From Chryseobacterium sp. OSA05B (GTDB lineage Bacteria; Bacteroidota; Bacteroidia; Flavobacteriales; Weeksellaceae): a stretch of DNA of 64,000 nt. Made by a program: the position numbers and the translations under genes. The notes beneath the pieces were generated by a model that saw nothing but the letters and a program-made list of their open reading frames with translations, was not told where the DNA came from and made no database searches. Position 1 is the stretch's first letter, and each line of letters opens with the position of its first letter. Location: NCBI RefSeq assembly GCF_019970065.1, contig NZ_JAHXYH010000001.1, positions 744,001 through 808,000 on the forward strand. Reading direction: 5' to 3'. Below are positions 23,855 to 33,710 of the stretch, piece by piece.

Positions 23855-26041
23855 CGGTTTTTTGAACGTTAAAATGAAACAAGTCCCCTCTTTATTGTTA
23901 TCATAATCCACATTTCCACCAATCCTTTTCATGATTCTGTGTACAATGGACAGCCCTACTCCATTCCCCTTAAATTTTTTCGCATTATCCATCCGGTTGA
24001 AGATCTTAAACATTTTGTGTTTTTCCTCCTGTGGAATCCCGATTCCGTTGTCTGAGATCCTGTACACAATATGTCCGTCCTCTTCCGCTCCCCAGATTTC
24101 AACCTTAGGTTCATCCTTATGAGAGGAGTATTTTACTGCATTATTGATGATATTTAAAAACACCTGATGAAGCATCGTTTTATCAGCGAGCACATCGGGA
24201 CATTCCTTGATAATAATCTCACTATTCGGGCTTTCGAAAGTAATCTTTGCATTTTCAGAAATCTTCAGAATCGTATTGGCCGGCTGCAAGCGTTCTAATT
24301 CTATCTCGCTGTGTTTTGCACGGCTGAGCTGCAGAACATCATGCATCATTTCTGCCATACTGTCGATTTCTTCAACGATAGAGGTCAGTTTATTTTTATT
24401 TTTTTCTGTTTTTTCAAAATTGGCAAGCAGCATTTGTGCGTTCAGTTTCATGACGGTCAAAGGCGTTCCAAGGTCATGCGAAATCGTATACGAAAAACTG
24501 TCGAGTTCCTCATTGACCTTTCTAAGCTCATTGTTCAGGGCTTTGATGGCATTGTACTGCTTGTGCGAAGTTTCAAGTATCACATCCCGCACGGTCTGCA
24601 CCGAACTGATGTCTCTTGAATTCCACCTTTTCGAATTTCCTTTAATATTCTCCGTGAAGATGTGAAAAGACGTTCTCGGAGAAATGATCTGCTTTTCTTC
24701 CCCGTTCTGAAGGACCACCCCGATTTTCTTCTCAGGATTTCCCGCCCAGCTGATATGCTCATCAAACTCTTTACGGAACCAGATCAGCATTTCCTTTTTT
24801 GTTCTTTCGATAAAATAGATAATGACTCCGGCCGCACTTTCATCCAGCCCCAATTCCTCTCCGTAATCTTTAAGAAAACTTCTGCTGACAAAAATACTTT
24901 CCGTGGTATTTTCGAGGGCCCAGTGCGCAATTGTATCAATTGTTCCACGTTCAGGAACCGTTCCTACAGTCACCATATCGCCCTCGGCAATAATTACCAG
25001 ACCATCTGCTTCAGGCAGTTTCCTGATTCTTGCTTTATTGTCTGCCAACGAATCGAACAGATTATTATGTTTTAAAAACTCCGCTTTCAGCTGTGACGAT
25101 TTCTCGTTCAGTTCCAGACGGTAGTTCAGTTCATTTTTTGATTTAAATGAAGAATAGGCATTAGAAGCCAAAGCCGTAAAAATACCGGCCTGCACTCGGT
25201 CTTCAAGATCAATATGTTTAGCCTCTGAATTCTGACAGGTTACCAGTCCCCAGAGATGGTCCTCAATAATAATAGACACACTGAAACTGGAAGATGCACC
25301 GGAATTTTTGATATATTGCCCGTGAACAGGTGACATCCCGCGCGATGCCGCAAAAGTAAGATCAATGGTTTCATCTGTCCTGCTTATCAACGGAACCGTA
25401 TCTGCATACACATTGCTGAAAATTCTCTTTCTTTTTTTTAAATAAAGTTCTCTGGCCTGCTTTGGAATATCAGACTCCGGATAATGAAGACCGAGGTAGC
25501 TTTCCATATTTTCATCCCTCCGTTCTGCAATCACTTTTCCTGAGCCGTCCATCATAAATTTATACACCATCATCCGGTCATAATTCACGATCTTGGAAAG
25601 GGTGCTCAGTAACTGTTCCCAAAGCTCTTTTTCATTGTCGATGACATAGAAATTGTCATACTTATTGGAAATACGCTTGTTGGGGTTTTCCAGCACCGCT
25701 TCAAATTCCAGAAAAATATGTTTCCCGCTTCTGAAAATGGAAAAATGATATTCCTTACCACTGATAAATACCTTATCAAAATGCGTTTCGTTTTCTCTTT
25801 TTGTAAAGTCCTTCAGAGAAGTATAAAGATCCGAATCAAGAACAGTACGGAAGATTTCAGGAAAATCCATAAGGTATCTCCCAAAAAGCTGTTCCGCATT
25901 TTCGATTCTGAATATATCCGAAATATTCCTGCTGAAAAAAGTGATGGAATGAGATTCTGCATCAATGCCAATCAGGTATCCAAAACTTTGTATATACCCA
26001 GGAATATGGATGGGCTCCTCATGACACTCTACAAAATTCAT
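23852..26041 (-). CDS. bphP: Bacteriophytochrome histidine kinase
   Basis: 729-aa red/far-red light sensor kinase. In order: the biliverdin-linking Cys6 in ECHEEPIHIPGYIQSFG, a PAS domain (about 15-115), GAF (130-310) with the signature PESDIPKQAREL that corresponds to the phytochrome DIP motif and the RGMSPVHGQYIKN block, PHY (320-500), a HisKA dimerisation domain with H522 in SYTISHDLGTPL, and HATPase (600-729) with NIINNAVKYSS, DNGIGIP and GVGLSIVHRI motifs. No receiver domain is fused and no response regulator gene lies nearby, so its output partner is encoded elsewhere. It forms an apparent operon with heme oxygenase. Confidence 0.93.
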   Translation of the reverse strand: MNFVECHEEPIHIPGYIQSFGYLIGIDAESHSITFFSRNISDIFRIENAEQLFGRYLMDFPEIFRTVLDSDLYTSLKDFTKRENETHFDKVFISGKEYHFSIFRSGKHIFLEFEAVLENPNKRISNKYDNFYVIDNEKELWEQLLSTLSKIVNYDRMMVYKFMMDGSGKVIAERRDENMESYLGLHYPESDIPKQARELYLKKRKRIFSNVYADTVPLISRTDETIDLTFAASRGMSPVHGQYIKNSGASSSFSVSIIIEDHLWGLVTCQNSEAKHIDLEDRVQAGIFTALASNAYSSFKSKNELNYRLELNEKSSQLKAEFLKHNNLFDSLADNKARIRKLPEADGLVIIAEGDMVTVGTVPERGTIDTIAHWALENTTESIFVSRSFLKDYGEELGLDESAAGVIIYFIERTKKEMLIWFRKEFDEHISWAGNPEKKIGVVLQNGEEKQIISPRTSFHIFTENIKGNSKRWNSRDISSVQTVRDVILETSHKQYNAIKALNNELRKVNEELDSFSYTISHDLGTPLTVMKLNAQMLLANFEKTEKNKNKLTSIVEEIDSMAEMMHDVLQLSRAKHSEIELERLQPANTILKISENAKITFESPNSEIIIKECPDVLADKTMLHQVFLNIINNAVKYSSHKDEPKVEIWGAEEDGHIVYRISDNGIGIPQEEKHKMFKIFNRMDNAKKFKGNGVGLSIVHRIMKRIGGNVDYDNNKEGTCFILTFKKP

Positions 26042-26058
26042 ATCTTTCTTTGATCTAC

Positions 26059-26066
26059 CAAATATA
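26059..26066 (-). promoter_or_regulatory. -7 box of the bacteriophytochrome gene
   Basis: Exact TATATTTG on the minus strand, about 18 nt from the ATG at 26041. The -33 region lacks a clear TTG. Confidence 0.35.
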
Positions 26067-26422
26067 ACGATTTTTTTAACGACATATTATTTTGTGGTAT
26101 GAAATCACGGAAGTCCTTAAAACACCATCATCCCTGCAATCCGTGACATGAATCTATCTGAATTTCAGCACTAATACGCTTGCTTTTTAGATAGTGATAA
26201 TGGCTTTTAATTTATAATATACTAAAAATTTTGAGGCCGGTCAAGTTTAATTTTCCCATCATGATTCATCACATGAATTTTACATTAACTCTTAAAATAA
26301 TTATGTTAATTAAACAAAATTTATTAAATTTATATCACCAAATAATGAATACGTTTAAAAATTGTTGATTTTTTTTGCATTATCTCCAATTAAATTCTCA
26401 TTTAAATTCAAATAATACGATT
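26067..26422. other. 356-nt AT-rich intergenic region
   Basis: The gap between the divergent phytochrome kinase and the small lipoprotein-like gene contains no coding frame with good composition. It must hold the promoter of the porin/DASS/Sdh group; I see no exact TAnnTTTG there on the plus strand and no strong hairpin. Confidence 0.5.
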
Positions 26423-26578
26423 ATGAAAAAGTTCCCTTTAATTATCCTCACCCCCATCCTCATATCAGGAATCAGAATCCATTGCGAAGACAATAGAGAG
26501 GAAACCTACGAAGACCCGGAAAATATGATGAACACAAACTGTTCTATGAATTGGAGCAAGTCTCTTTCAAATTTCTAG
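26423..26578 (+). CDS. Small exported peptide, 51 aa
   Basis: The ATG at 26423 gives MKKFPLIILTPILISG, a hydrophobic export-signal-like start, followed by IHC and a strongly acidic, Asn/Met-rich tail with two cysteines (IHCEDN and NTNCSMN). The frame can be extended to 26375, but the added residues would bury the signal sequence. It may be a small lipoprotein, although the region before Cys (GIRIHC) is not a clean lipobox. It precedes the OprO/P-type porin by 34 nt. Function unknown. Confidence 0.5.
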   Translation: MKKFPLIILTPILISGIRIHCEDNREETYEDPENMMNTNCSMNWSKSLSNF

Positions 26579-26612
26579 GCTCCCAGATAATAATTCATTA
26601 AACACAAATACT

Positions 26613-27773
26613 ATGACTCTTTTTTCAACCAAAAAGAGAAGTCTGATCTTTTGTGCCCTGTTGGCAGGTTTTTTCGCCGGTGCACAAATCCAGGACTCTC
26701 TGCAGCAGAACAAGCAGGAGGAAGACAACGTGAAATATCCGGTGCTTCAGATCAAAGGCCTTTTCCAGGCGCGTTATCTCGTAGGCATGAGTAAAGATGT
26801 AGACGTAAACGGTTTGCATCATGCGGACGGATCAGGAACCAGCAACAATTTCATGCTGAAGTACATGAGGGTTCAGGTACGCGCTCAGATCAGCAAAAGA
26901 ACAGAAGTGGTAGCACTTGCCAACCTCGCTGATTTTAAAAACGATCCTAAAAGCAGAGTTCTTGAAAATGCTTACCTGAAATACACCTTCAACCCAAAAC
27001 TCGCCTTTACGGTCGGTCAGTTCAGACCATGGTTCGGAATTGAAGAAACGTATCCTATTGACATCATCAAATCTCTGGATTGGTCCAATCAGTATACGGA
27101 ATTTGGAAAACTCGGCTGGACAAGCTTCCAGATCGGACTTTCTGCAACGGGACAGCTTCAACTGGGGCAGATTCCTTTTCAATATGCGGTGTCAGTCGTT
27201 AATGGTAACGGAAAGAATCAGATCAACGACAACGATAACGGGAAGCAGTATTCTACGAGATTGGTTTTCGGTTTGTCTAAAAAATATAATTTCAATGTCG
27301 GCCTGAATGGAGGTGTAGGCGAAGTTTTAAGCAAAAAAGTATACGCAGTTGGGATTGATCTCAGCTCACTGATCCACTTTGACCCGAAATGGAGTCTGGA
27401 TATGCAGCTGGAAGCCAAACAGGCGACCAATCATGTCCTTTACAACACCATCGATCCGGAACTGAGACCTTCGAATCCTGACCAATATCTGATCCGTGGA
27501 GCCTACTTCCTTCCGAATCTGCGGTACGAGATCAATCATAAAAACCTCAGCGCCTTTGAACTGTCCTGCCGGTATGAATATCTGGATACCAATTTCAGGC
27601 TGAATTCCAATCCAAGGCAGACGATTACTCCGATGTTTGGGCTGGAATTCCTGAAAAACTATGGAGCAAGAATCCAGCTTGGCGTACAGTTCGACCGATA
27701 CAAACATCAGGTAGAAAATACATCACAATACAACAACAATCTCTTCATTGTTCAGGTGCAAAGTAGATTTTAA
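26613..27773 (+). CDS. OprO/OprP-type porin
   Basis: 386-aa outer-membrane porin with a signal peptide (cleavage near AGAQ). The phosphate-selective porin O/P family is suggested by the beta-strand pattern KGLFQARYLVGM ... MLKYMRVQVRAQISKRTEV, then FTVGQFRPWFGIEETYPID, and the C-terminal strand ending in VQSRF with terminal Phe, which is needed for barrel assembly. It is directly followed (21 nt) by an anion transporter gene and by succinate dehydrogenase genes, so passage of C4-dicarboxylates rather than phosphate is the likely job here; that is inferred from context. Confidence 0.85.
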   Translation: MTLFSTKKRSLIFCALLAGFFAGAQIQDSLQQNKQEEDNVKYPVLQIKGLFQARYLVGMSKDVDVNGLHHADGSGTSNNFMLKYMRVQVRAQISKRTEVVALANLADFKNDPKSRVLENAYLKYTFNPKLAFTVGQFRPWFGIEETYPIDIIKSLDWSNQYTEFGKLGWTSFQIGLSATGQLQLGQIPFQYAVSVVNGNGKNQINDNDNGKQYSTRLVFGLSKKYNFNVGLNGGVGEVLSKKVYAVGIDLSSLIHFDPKWSLDMQLEAKQATNHVLYNTIDPELRPSNPDQYLIRGAYFLPNLRYEINHKNLSAFELSCRYEYLDTNFRLNSNPRQTITPMFGLEFLKNYGARIQLGVQFDRYKHQVENTSQYNNNLFIVQVQSRF

Positions 27774-27794
27774 CCGCTTAAATATTTATAGATC

Positions 27795-29225
27795 ATGAAA
27801 GAAATTAATATCAGAAATATCGCGATAACGTTTGCCGTTGCGCTGATCATATGGTTTATTCCGGCTCCGGAAGGCGTTGCTGAGAATGCCTGGCATCTAT
27901 TTGCTATTTTCGCAGCTACCATCTTAGGAATCATCCTTAAAGCAGCCCCTATGGGCACCATGTGTATGATGGCTATTGCATTTACAGCACTTACCCAGGT
28001 AGTCGCTCCCGGAGATGCCGGAAAATCCATCACGAAAGCACTTTCCGGATTCGGGGATAAAGTGATCTGGCTGATCGGGATCTCATTCTTTATCGCCAGA
28101 GGATTTATCAAAACAGGATTGGGAAACAGGATTGCTTTTTTATTCATCAGAATCTTCGGTAAAAGCTCATTGGGACTGGCTTACGGACTTGGACTGGCCG
28201 ATGTGTGTCTTGCTCCAGCCATTCCGAGTAATACCGCAAGAGGAGGTGGAATCATCTACCCGATCATGAAATCTATGGCCATCAGTTTCGATTCTGTTCC
28301 AGAAAAACCGGAAACCCATCGAAAGCTGGGATCTTTTCTTACCCTGAACAGTTATTATATGAACCTCATTGCTTCATCCATGTTCCTTACCGGGACTGCG
28401 AGTAATCCGATGTGTCAGAAATTTGCAGCGAATTTAGGTATCAATATTACGTGGATGTCATGGGCTGCAGCCGGTTTCGTTCCGGGCTTAGTTGCATTCT
28501 TTGTGGTCCCGTTGGTTTTATACAAATTATATCCGCCTGAATTGAAAAAAACAGGGGATGCTCCGAAAATGGCGGCTCAGAAATTAAAGGAAATGGGACC
28601 TATTTCCAGAAATGAGTGGTTAATGTTACTTGCTTTCTTTATCCTGTTAGCCCTTTGGATATTTGGAGGAGCACTGTCAATTGATGCCACTACAACGGCT
28701 TTCATCGGACTTACCATGTTGCTTCTTACTTCCGTACTGACTTGGGAAGATATTAAGGGGGAAAAAGGAGCCTGGGATACCATCGTTTGGTTTGCAGTGC
28801 TGGTGATGATGGCCAGTTCTTTAAATGAGCTTGGTTTTATCGGCTGGTTTAGTGATCTGATTAAAGTAAAAATAGGCGGATTAAGCTGGCAGGTGGCCTT
28901 TCCGGTAATCATTGTCGTGTACTTTTTCAGTCACTATATTTTTGCGAGTGCAACAGCTCACGTGGCTGCCATGTATGCTGCGTTATTGGGCGTTGGTGTT
29001 TCTCTAGGAATCCCGCCTATGCTATTGGCTATGATGCTTGGTTTCTTAGGTTCAATTTATGGAGTACTCACCCATTACGGCCACGGCCCTGCTCCGGTAT
29101 TCTACGGCAGCGGTTATGTAGATCTGAAAGCCTGGTGGCTGAGAGGTCTTGAAATCGGAATTGTTTTACTCATCATCTATATGGGAGTCGGAGGACTTTG
29201 GATGAAAGTTTTAGGATATTATTAA
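27795..29225 (+). CDS. DASS-family anion (dicarboxylate) transporter
   Basis: 476-aa integral membrane protein with about 12-13 hydrophobic segments. It matches the divalent anion:Na+ symporter family (CitT/TtdT/SodiT branch): the duplicated Ser-Asn-Thr region is visible as PAIPSNTARGGGIIYPI (first half) and FLTGTASNPMCQKFAA, and the second half has FASATAHVAAMYAALLGVG and GVLTHYGHGPAPVFYGSGYV. Family members import or exchange malate, succinate, fumarate, tartrate or citrate. It lies between the porin and sdhCAB with short gaps, pointing to uptake of a C4-dicarboxylate. Confidence 0.9.
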   Translation: MKEINIRNIAITFAVALIIWFIPAPEGVAENAWHLFAIFAATILGIILKAAPMGTMCMMAIAFTALTQVVAPGDAGKSITKALSGFGDKVIWLIGISFFIARGFIKTGLGNRIAFLFIRIFGKSSLGLAYGLGLADVCLAPAIPSNTARGGGIIYPIMKSMAISFDSVPEKPETHRKLGSFLTLNSYYMNLIASSMFLTGTASNPMCQKFAANLGINITWMSWAAAGFVPGLVAFFVVPLVLYKLYPPELKKTGDAPKMAAQKLKEMGPISRNEWLMLLAFFILLALWIFGGALSIDATTTAFIGLTMLLLTSVLTWEDIKGEKGAWDTIVWFAVLVMMASSLNELGFIGWFSDLIKVKIGGLSWQVAFPVIIVVYFFSHYIFASATAHVAAMYAALLGVGVSLGIPPMLLAMMLGFLGSIYGVLTHYGHGPAPVFYGSGYVDLKAWWLRGLEIGIVLLIIYMGVGGLWMKVLGYY

Positions 29226-29241
29226 TCATTAAATCAAAAAT

Positions 29242-29898
29242 ATGCTGTCAACCTTGTCAAGAAAAATGCTGATGTGCCTTACAGGACTATTCCTGAGCTT
29301 CTTCCTGTTGATCCATTTCTTGGGAAATCTCCAGCTGTTTCTTCCGCCGGAGCAGGCGCACCTTCAGTTTAATGCCTATTCGCATTTTCTATCAGGAAAT
29401 ATTCTGATCAAAATGGTTTCGTACGTCCTGTATGCAAGTATTATTCTGCATGCTCTGGACGGATTGGTCATTACTTTAAAAAATAAAAAATCGGGAGGGA
29501 GTTATCAGTCGGAAAGACGTGGGCGAGCCAGCAAATGGTATTCCCGAAATATGGGAATTCTCGGTACGTTGATCCTGATCTTTCTGATGATTCACTTTCA
29601 GAATTTCTGGTATGTTTACAAATTTGGAAACCCACCGCTGGATGACAACGGAAATAAGGATCTGTACATTCTTGTCGTAACGGTTTTCAAAGAATGGTGG
29701 TATGTCATCATTTATGTAGTATCAATGGGAGCTTTATGCTATCATCTGATTCATGGAATTCACAGTGCGGCCAGAACGCTGGGATTATTTCACCCCAAGT
29801 TTGTAAAATGGTTCAAAACCGCCGGAATTGTATATGCAGTCATTATCAGTATAGGTTTTGCGCTGATGCCCATTTATGTATTCTTTACTGCCCATTAA
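29242..29898 (+). CDS. sdhC: Succinate dehydrogenase/fumarate reductase cytochrome b subunit
   Basis: 218-aa di-heme-type cytochrome b556/b558 membrane anchor with five transmembrane helices (about 10-30, 58-80, 104-124, 150-172 and 186-208). Heme-binding histidines are expected among H26 (LLIHFLGN), H72 (SIILHALDG), H114 (MIHFQN) and the H163/H167 pair (YHLIHGIHS). It delivers electrons between FeS/flavoprotein and menaquinone. It starts 16 nt after the transporter and is followed 11 nt later by the flavoprotein gene, so this is one operon. Confidence 0.92.
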   Translation: MLSTLSRKMLMCLTGLFLSFFLLIHFLGNLQLFLPPEQAHLQFNAYSHFLSGNILIKMVSYVLYASIILHALDGLVITLKNKKSGGSYQSERRGRASKWYSRNMGILGTLILIFLMIHFQNFWYVYKFGNPPLDDNGNKDLYILVVTVFKEWWYVIIYVVSMGALCYHLIHGIHSAARTLGLFHPKFVKWFKTAGIVYAVIISIGFALMPIYVFFTAH

Positions 29899-29909
29899 AC
29901 AGAAAAGTT

Positions 29910-31826
29910 ATGATCTTAAATTCAAAAATACCTCAAGGCCCGTTGGAACAAAAATGGGACAATTATAAAAAGAAGGCTAAGCTCGTCAATCCTGCCAACC
30001 GTAAAAAGCTTGACGTTATTGTCGTCGGAACCGGACTGGCAGGAAGCTCTGTTGCCGCTTCTCTGGGTGAAATGGGCTATAATGTCAAATCATTCTGTTT
30101 TCAGGACAGCCCGAGGAGAGCCCATTCGGTAGCAGCACAAGGTGGTGTGAATGCCGCTAAAAATTATAAGAATGATGGCGACAGTGTTTACAGAATGTTC
30201 GTAGACACATTGAAAGGGGGAGATTTCAGAGCCCGTGAAGCCAATGTTTACCGTATGGCTGAATGTTCTTTAAACCTCATCGATCAGGCCGTAGCGCAAG
30301 GCGTTCCGTTCGGGCGCGAATATGGTGGCTACCTTAATAACCGTTCCTTCGGTGGTGTTCAGGTAAGCAGGACGTTTTATGCAAGGGGACAAACCGGTCA
30401 GCAACTTCTTCTTGGAGCCTATCAGGCGCTGATGAGACAGGTTGGAAAAGGAACGGTACAACTTTATTCCAGACATGAAATGCTCGATCTGGTCATGATC
30501 GATGGTAAAGCAAGAGGCATTATCGTCAGAAATTTAGATACCGGAGAAATTGAAAGACATGCTGCTCATGCAGTCATTCTCGCAACTGGAGGTTATGGGA
30601 AAATTTATTATCTCTCCACCTTAGCCATGGGCTGTAATGGTTCTGCGATCTGGCGGGCTCATAAAAAAGGAGCGTTGATGGCTTCCCCCAGCTGGATTCA
30701 GGTGCACCCTACTTCTCTTCCGCAATCGGGAGATTATCAGTCTAAATTAACCCTGATGTCAGAATCATTGCGTAACGACGGAAGGATCTGGGTTCCGTCA
30801 AAGGTTGATGAAACCAGACCACCCAATGATATTCAGGAAAACGAAAGAGACTATTATCTGGAACGCAGGTATCCCGCTTTTGGAAACCTGGCTCCGAGAG
30901 ATATTTCTTCCCGTGCCGCCAAAGAAAGAATTGATGCCGGTTTTGGAATCGGGCCTTTGAAAAATGCAGTTTATCTTGATTTTTCAAAAGCGATACGGGA
31001 ACAGGGAAAGGAAAAGATTCAGGAAAAATATGGAAATCTATTTGATATGTATCTTAAAATCACAGGATACAACGCTTATAATGAACCGATGATGATTTCC
31101 CCTTCTGCCCACTTTTCAATGGGCGGACTTTGGGTAGATTATGAATTGATGACTACTATTCCGGGACTTTTTGCTTTGGGTGAAGCCAATTTTGCAGATC
31201 ACGGAGCGAACAGACTGGGAGCCAATTCACTTCTTCAGGCTTCTGTAGATGGCTATTTTATCGCCCCTTATACGATTGCTAATTATCTGGCTGATGAAAT
31301 CCATACCGGAAAAATATCAGCGGATGGTCCTGAGTTTGAAACCGCCGAAAATGCTGTAAAAAAACAGATTCAGGATTTCATCAATATCAGAGGAACCAAA
31401 ACCGTTGATTATTTCCATAAAACGCTGGGAAAACTCTTATATGATTATTGTGGACTGGCAAGGAATGAAGAAGGGCTGAAATATGCCATCGGAGAAATCA
31501 GGAAATTAAAACAGGAATTTTATAGAGATGTACGGGTTTCCGGGCAGCGAGACACGATGAATACAGAACTTGAAAAAGCAGGCCGCGTTGCCGATTATTT
31601 CGAGATCGGTGAACTGATGTGTTATGATGCTTTAACCCGAAATGAATCCTGCGGGGCTCACTTCCGGGAAGAATATCAAACTCCGGACGGAGAAGCTTTA
31701 AGGAATGATGCCGAATATCAGTTTATCTCCGCATGGGCATGGACCGATGAAAACAGTGAACCTGAGCTGATCAGAGAGCCGCTGATATTTGAAGAGATAC
31801 AGCCAACGGTAAGAAGCTACAAATAA
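29910..31826 (+). CDS. sdhA: Succinate dehydrogenase/fumarate reductase flavoprotein subunit
   Basis: 638-aa catalytic subunit. Motifs in order: N-terminal [16 protein letters not shown] (Bacteroidetes-type extension), FAD Rossmann [10 protein letters not shown] (residues 38-47), covalent-FAD His72 in [11 protein letters not shown], the active-site HPTSLP block, the substrate-binding [15 protein letters not shown] segment with [16 protein letters not shown], and the [21 protein letters not shown]-binding block. The frame runs back into sdhC in another reading frame, but ATG 29910 gives the conserved start. It oxidises succinate to fumarate or the reverse. Residue differences from the usual flavobacterial SdhA that I remember (HPTSLP, no long central insertion) suggest a separate branch. 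Confidence 0.93.
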   Translation: MILNSKIPQGPLEQKWDNYKKKAKLVNPANRKKLDVIVVGTGLAGSSVAASLGEMGYNVKSFCFQDSPRRAHSVAAQGGVNAAKNYKNDGDSVYRMFVDTLKGGDFRAREANVYRMAECSLNLIDQAVAQGVPFGREYGGYLNNRSFGGVQVSRTFYARGQTGQQLLLGAYQALMRQVGKGTVQLYSRHEMLDLVMIDGKARGIIVRNLDTGEIERHAAHAVILATGGYGKIYYLSTLAMGCNGSAIWRAHKKGALMASPSWIQVHPTSLPQSGDYQSKLTLMSESLRNDGRIWVPSKVDETRPPNDIQENERDYYLERRYPAFGNLAPRDISSRAAKERIDAGFGIGPLKNAVYLDFSKAIREQGKEKIQEKYGNLFDMYLKITGYNAYNEPMMISPSAHFSMGGLWVDYELMTTIPGLFALGEANFADHGANRLGANSLLQASVDGYFIAPYTIANYLADEIHTGKISADGPEFETAENAVKKQIQDFINIRGTKTVDYFHKTLGKLLYDYCGLARNEEGLKYAIGEIRKLKQEFYRDVRVSGQRDTMNTELEKAGRVADYFEIGELMCYDALTRNESCGAHFREEYQTPDGEALRNDAEYQFISAWAWTDENSEPELIREPLIFEEIQPTVRSYK

Positions 31827-31838
31827 AAAACAAAAATT

Positions 31839-32588
31839 ATGGATTTACATCTTAAGATATGGAGACAGAAAGACAGAAAGAGCGAAGGGAAACTGGTCAG
31901 TTATGATCTGAAAGAACTGAATCCGCACATGTCTTTCCTGGAAATGCTGGATACTTTAAATGAAAAACTCATTACGGAGGGTGACGAACCTGTAGAATTC
32001 GATCACGATTGCCGTGAAGGGATCTGCGGACAATGTGGAATGATGATCAACGGAATTGCACACGGACCTTTAAAAAATACTACGACCTGTCAGCTTCACT
32101 TACGGTCTTTTAAGAACGGTGAAACCATTTTAATAGAACCTTTCCGCGCAGAGGCTTTCCCGGTAAAGAAAGACCTTAAAGTAGACCGGTCGGCTTTTGA
32201 CAGAATTATTTCTTCAGGTGGATTTGTATCGGTGAATACAGGGCAAGCTCCTGATGCTACAGCCATTGCAGTTAATCATCAAACTGCTGAGGAAGCTTTT
32301 GACTCTGCCGCCTGTATCGGATGTGGTGCGTGTGTAGCTACCTGTAAAAACGGAAGTGCCGCTTTATTCACCTCTGCGAAAATCACTCATATGGTTCTTC
32401 TTCCGCAGGGTAAAGAGGAAAGAAGCAGCCGTGTTCTGAATATGGTCAGCCAGATGGATCATGAACTCTTCGGACACTGCTCTAACACCGAAGCCTGTGA
32501 GATAGAATGTCCTCAGGGAATTTCTGTACTGAATATCGCCAGGATGAACTATGAGTATGGAAGAGCACTATTCTTCAGGAAAAAATAA
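31839..32588 (+). CDS. sdhB: Succinate dehydrogenase/fumarate reductase iron-sulfur subunit
   Basis: 249-aa electron-transfer subunit. The N-terminal ferredoxin domain binds [2Fe-2S] with CREGICGQCGMM and a fourth Cys in TTTC (about residues 62-90). The C-terminal helical domain binds [4Fe-4S] and [3Fe-4S] with CIGCGACVATC (about 151-161) and CSNTEACEIECP (about 208-219). It starts 12 nt after sdhA and ends the operon; a perfect hairpin follows at 32603-32631. Confidence 0.93.
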   Translation: MDLHLKIWRQKDRKSEGKLVSYDLKELNPHMSFLEMLDTLNEKLITEGDEPVEFDHDCREGICGQCGMMINGIAHGPLKNTTTCQLHLRSFKNGETILIEPFRAEAFPVKKDLKVDRSAFDRIISSGGFVSVNTGQAPDATAIAVNHQTAEEAFDSAACIGCGACVATCKNGSAALFTSAKITHMVLLPQGKEERSSRVLNMVSQMDHELFGHCSNTEACEIECPQGISVLNIARMNYEYGRALFFRKK

Positions 32589-32602
32589 GTTTTGAAAAAT
32601 AC

Positions 32603-32636
32603 CCTTGTCAAGGTCCTGAATCTTGACAAGGATACC
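32603..32636. terminator. Hairpin between sdhB and the cyclase gene
   Basis: Perfect 10-bp stem CCTTGTCAAG (32603-32612) / CTTGACAAGG (32622-32631). The T-run is on the minus strand, so it serves best as the terminator of the cyclase-family gene, and perhaps as a 3' stabilising stem for the sdh operon. Confidence 0.6.
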
Positions 32637-32643
32637 TTCCAGC

Positions 32644-33417
32644 TTAAGGATTGATAATCGCCACTACCCTGGCCGGCGCTGCAGATCCACCTACAATTTT
32701 CAGCGGAAATACACTGACTTTAAATCCCGAAGGAGGCAGTGCAGCGAGATTGGTAAGCTGCTCCATGTGCAAATATTCTTTTTCTATGCCGATACGGTGA
32801 CCTTCCCAGAAATACTCAGGATCATTGAGTTCTTTTGCCTTTTTAGCCATATATTTTAATGGAAGATCCCAGCCCCACTGATCGATTCCCATTACTTTTA
32901 CGCCCTGGTCGATCAGCCATTCGGTGGCTTCCTTGCTCATTCCGGTTCCTTTTTCTACAAAATCAGGGGTTCCCATCATTTTATCACGGTCGGTTCGGAT
33001 CAGGACTATATTTCCTTCCTGAATCGTGATTCCGTTTTTATCGAGATCTTTTTTCAGGTCATCAATGGTGATTGCTACAAAATCTTCTTTGTGGGTACAG
33101 TCGATGACAATACCGTCACCATAGCACCAGTCAAGAGGAATCTGATCAATCGTTTTGGCAGGTTTTCCTTCAACCATCGGACCATAATGCCATGGAGCAT
33201 CAATATGCGTCGTCGCATGAAGTCCCATATTTTTAATGGAATCATCTGCCCATCCTGTCCAGTTTTTCGGAAAAAGTCTGAACGGAAGATTCAATGCCAG
33301 ACGGATCAGCCAATGCGACTTTCTGTGTGATTTATGCTTAATCTTAACCCTCATGAACCAGGGATCTCCGGCGTTGTACTGAATCGGTTTGGACAGATCG
33401 ATAATGGTTGTTTTCAT
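32644..33417 (-). CDS. Cyclase-family metal-dependent hydrolase
   Basis: 257-aa protein of the cyclase/kynurenine-formamidase-like family (PF04199 type). The metal-binding signature appears as H-A-T-T-H-I-D-A-P-W-H-Y (family pattern HxGTHxDxPxH) near residues 67-78, and a catalytic-region H-R-I-G-I-E follows near the C-terminal third. Family members hydrolyse N-formylkynurenine, isatin or cyclic amides. The true substrate cannot be told here. It lies alone, convergent with the sdh operon. Confidence 0.8.
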   Translation of the reverse strand: MKTTIIDLSKPIQYNAGDPWFMRVKIKHKSHRKSHWLIRLALNLPFRLFPKNWTGWADDSIKNMGLHATTHIDAPWHYGPMVEGKPAKTIDQIPLDWCYGDGIVIDCTHKEDFVAITIDDLKKDLDKNGITIQEGNIVLIRTDRDKMMGTPDFVEKGTGMSKEATEWLIDQGVKVMGIDQWGWDLPLKYMAKKAKELNDPEYFWEGHRIGIEKEYLHMEQLTNLAALPPSGFKVSVFPLKIVGGSAAPARVVAIINP

Positions 33418-33504
33418 CTCACAAAGGAAGGAAAAAGGAGTGAAATCCCCAATACGAAAAGAGGACCAATTTAAAAATTAGCCCTCTTTGATTCTTTATA
33501 TTTA

Positions 33505-33700
33505 GAATGTCAATGTTGAATTTTGCTTCGCAAGTGAATGGTGCGTTTTTGAGAGACAAGAATCAAGAACCAAGATTTCAGACAATCATCTTATCAACTT
33601 CATCACTACGAACCAGCAGCCAGCAACTGACAACCAGTCCAAAACTCTACAACCCTATCATTCTACAACTCTCTCACTCTCAAGCCCTAAATCAGGTTAT
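33505..33700 (-). repeat. Modular intergenic repeat, copy D
   Basis: Between the start of the cyclase gene and the end of the nucleoid-associated protein gene. On the plus strand: X (ends TTTTGCTTCGCAAGTGAATG, 33508-33545), Y (GACAAGAATCAAGAACCAAG plus ATTTCAGACAATCATC, 33551-33590), Z (CAGCAACTGACAACCAGTCC within 33608-33645), W (CTACAACTCTCTCACTCTCA, 33646-33687). The order X-Y-Z-W equals that of copy C and is the reverse of copies B and E. Read from the upstream gene (33711-34724, minus strand) the order is W-Z-Y-X, as in copy B. Confidence 0.75.
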
Positions 33701-33710
33701 TTTCGTTTGA

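Noticed and set aside
29694..29909. Upstream extension of the sdhA frame
   Set aside because: The extra 72 codons lie inside sdhC in another frame and contain many Cys/His residues; the conserved SdhA N-terminus begins at 29910.
33507..33710. 67-aa plus-strand frame
   Set aside because: It is inside modular repeat copy D, with Gln/Ser/Thr-rich low-complexity translation typical of the repeat words.
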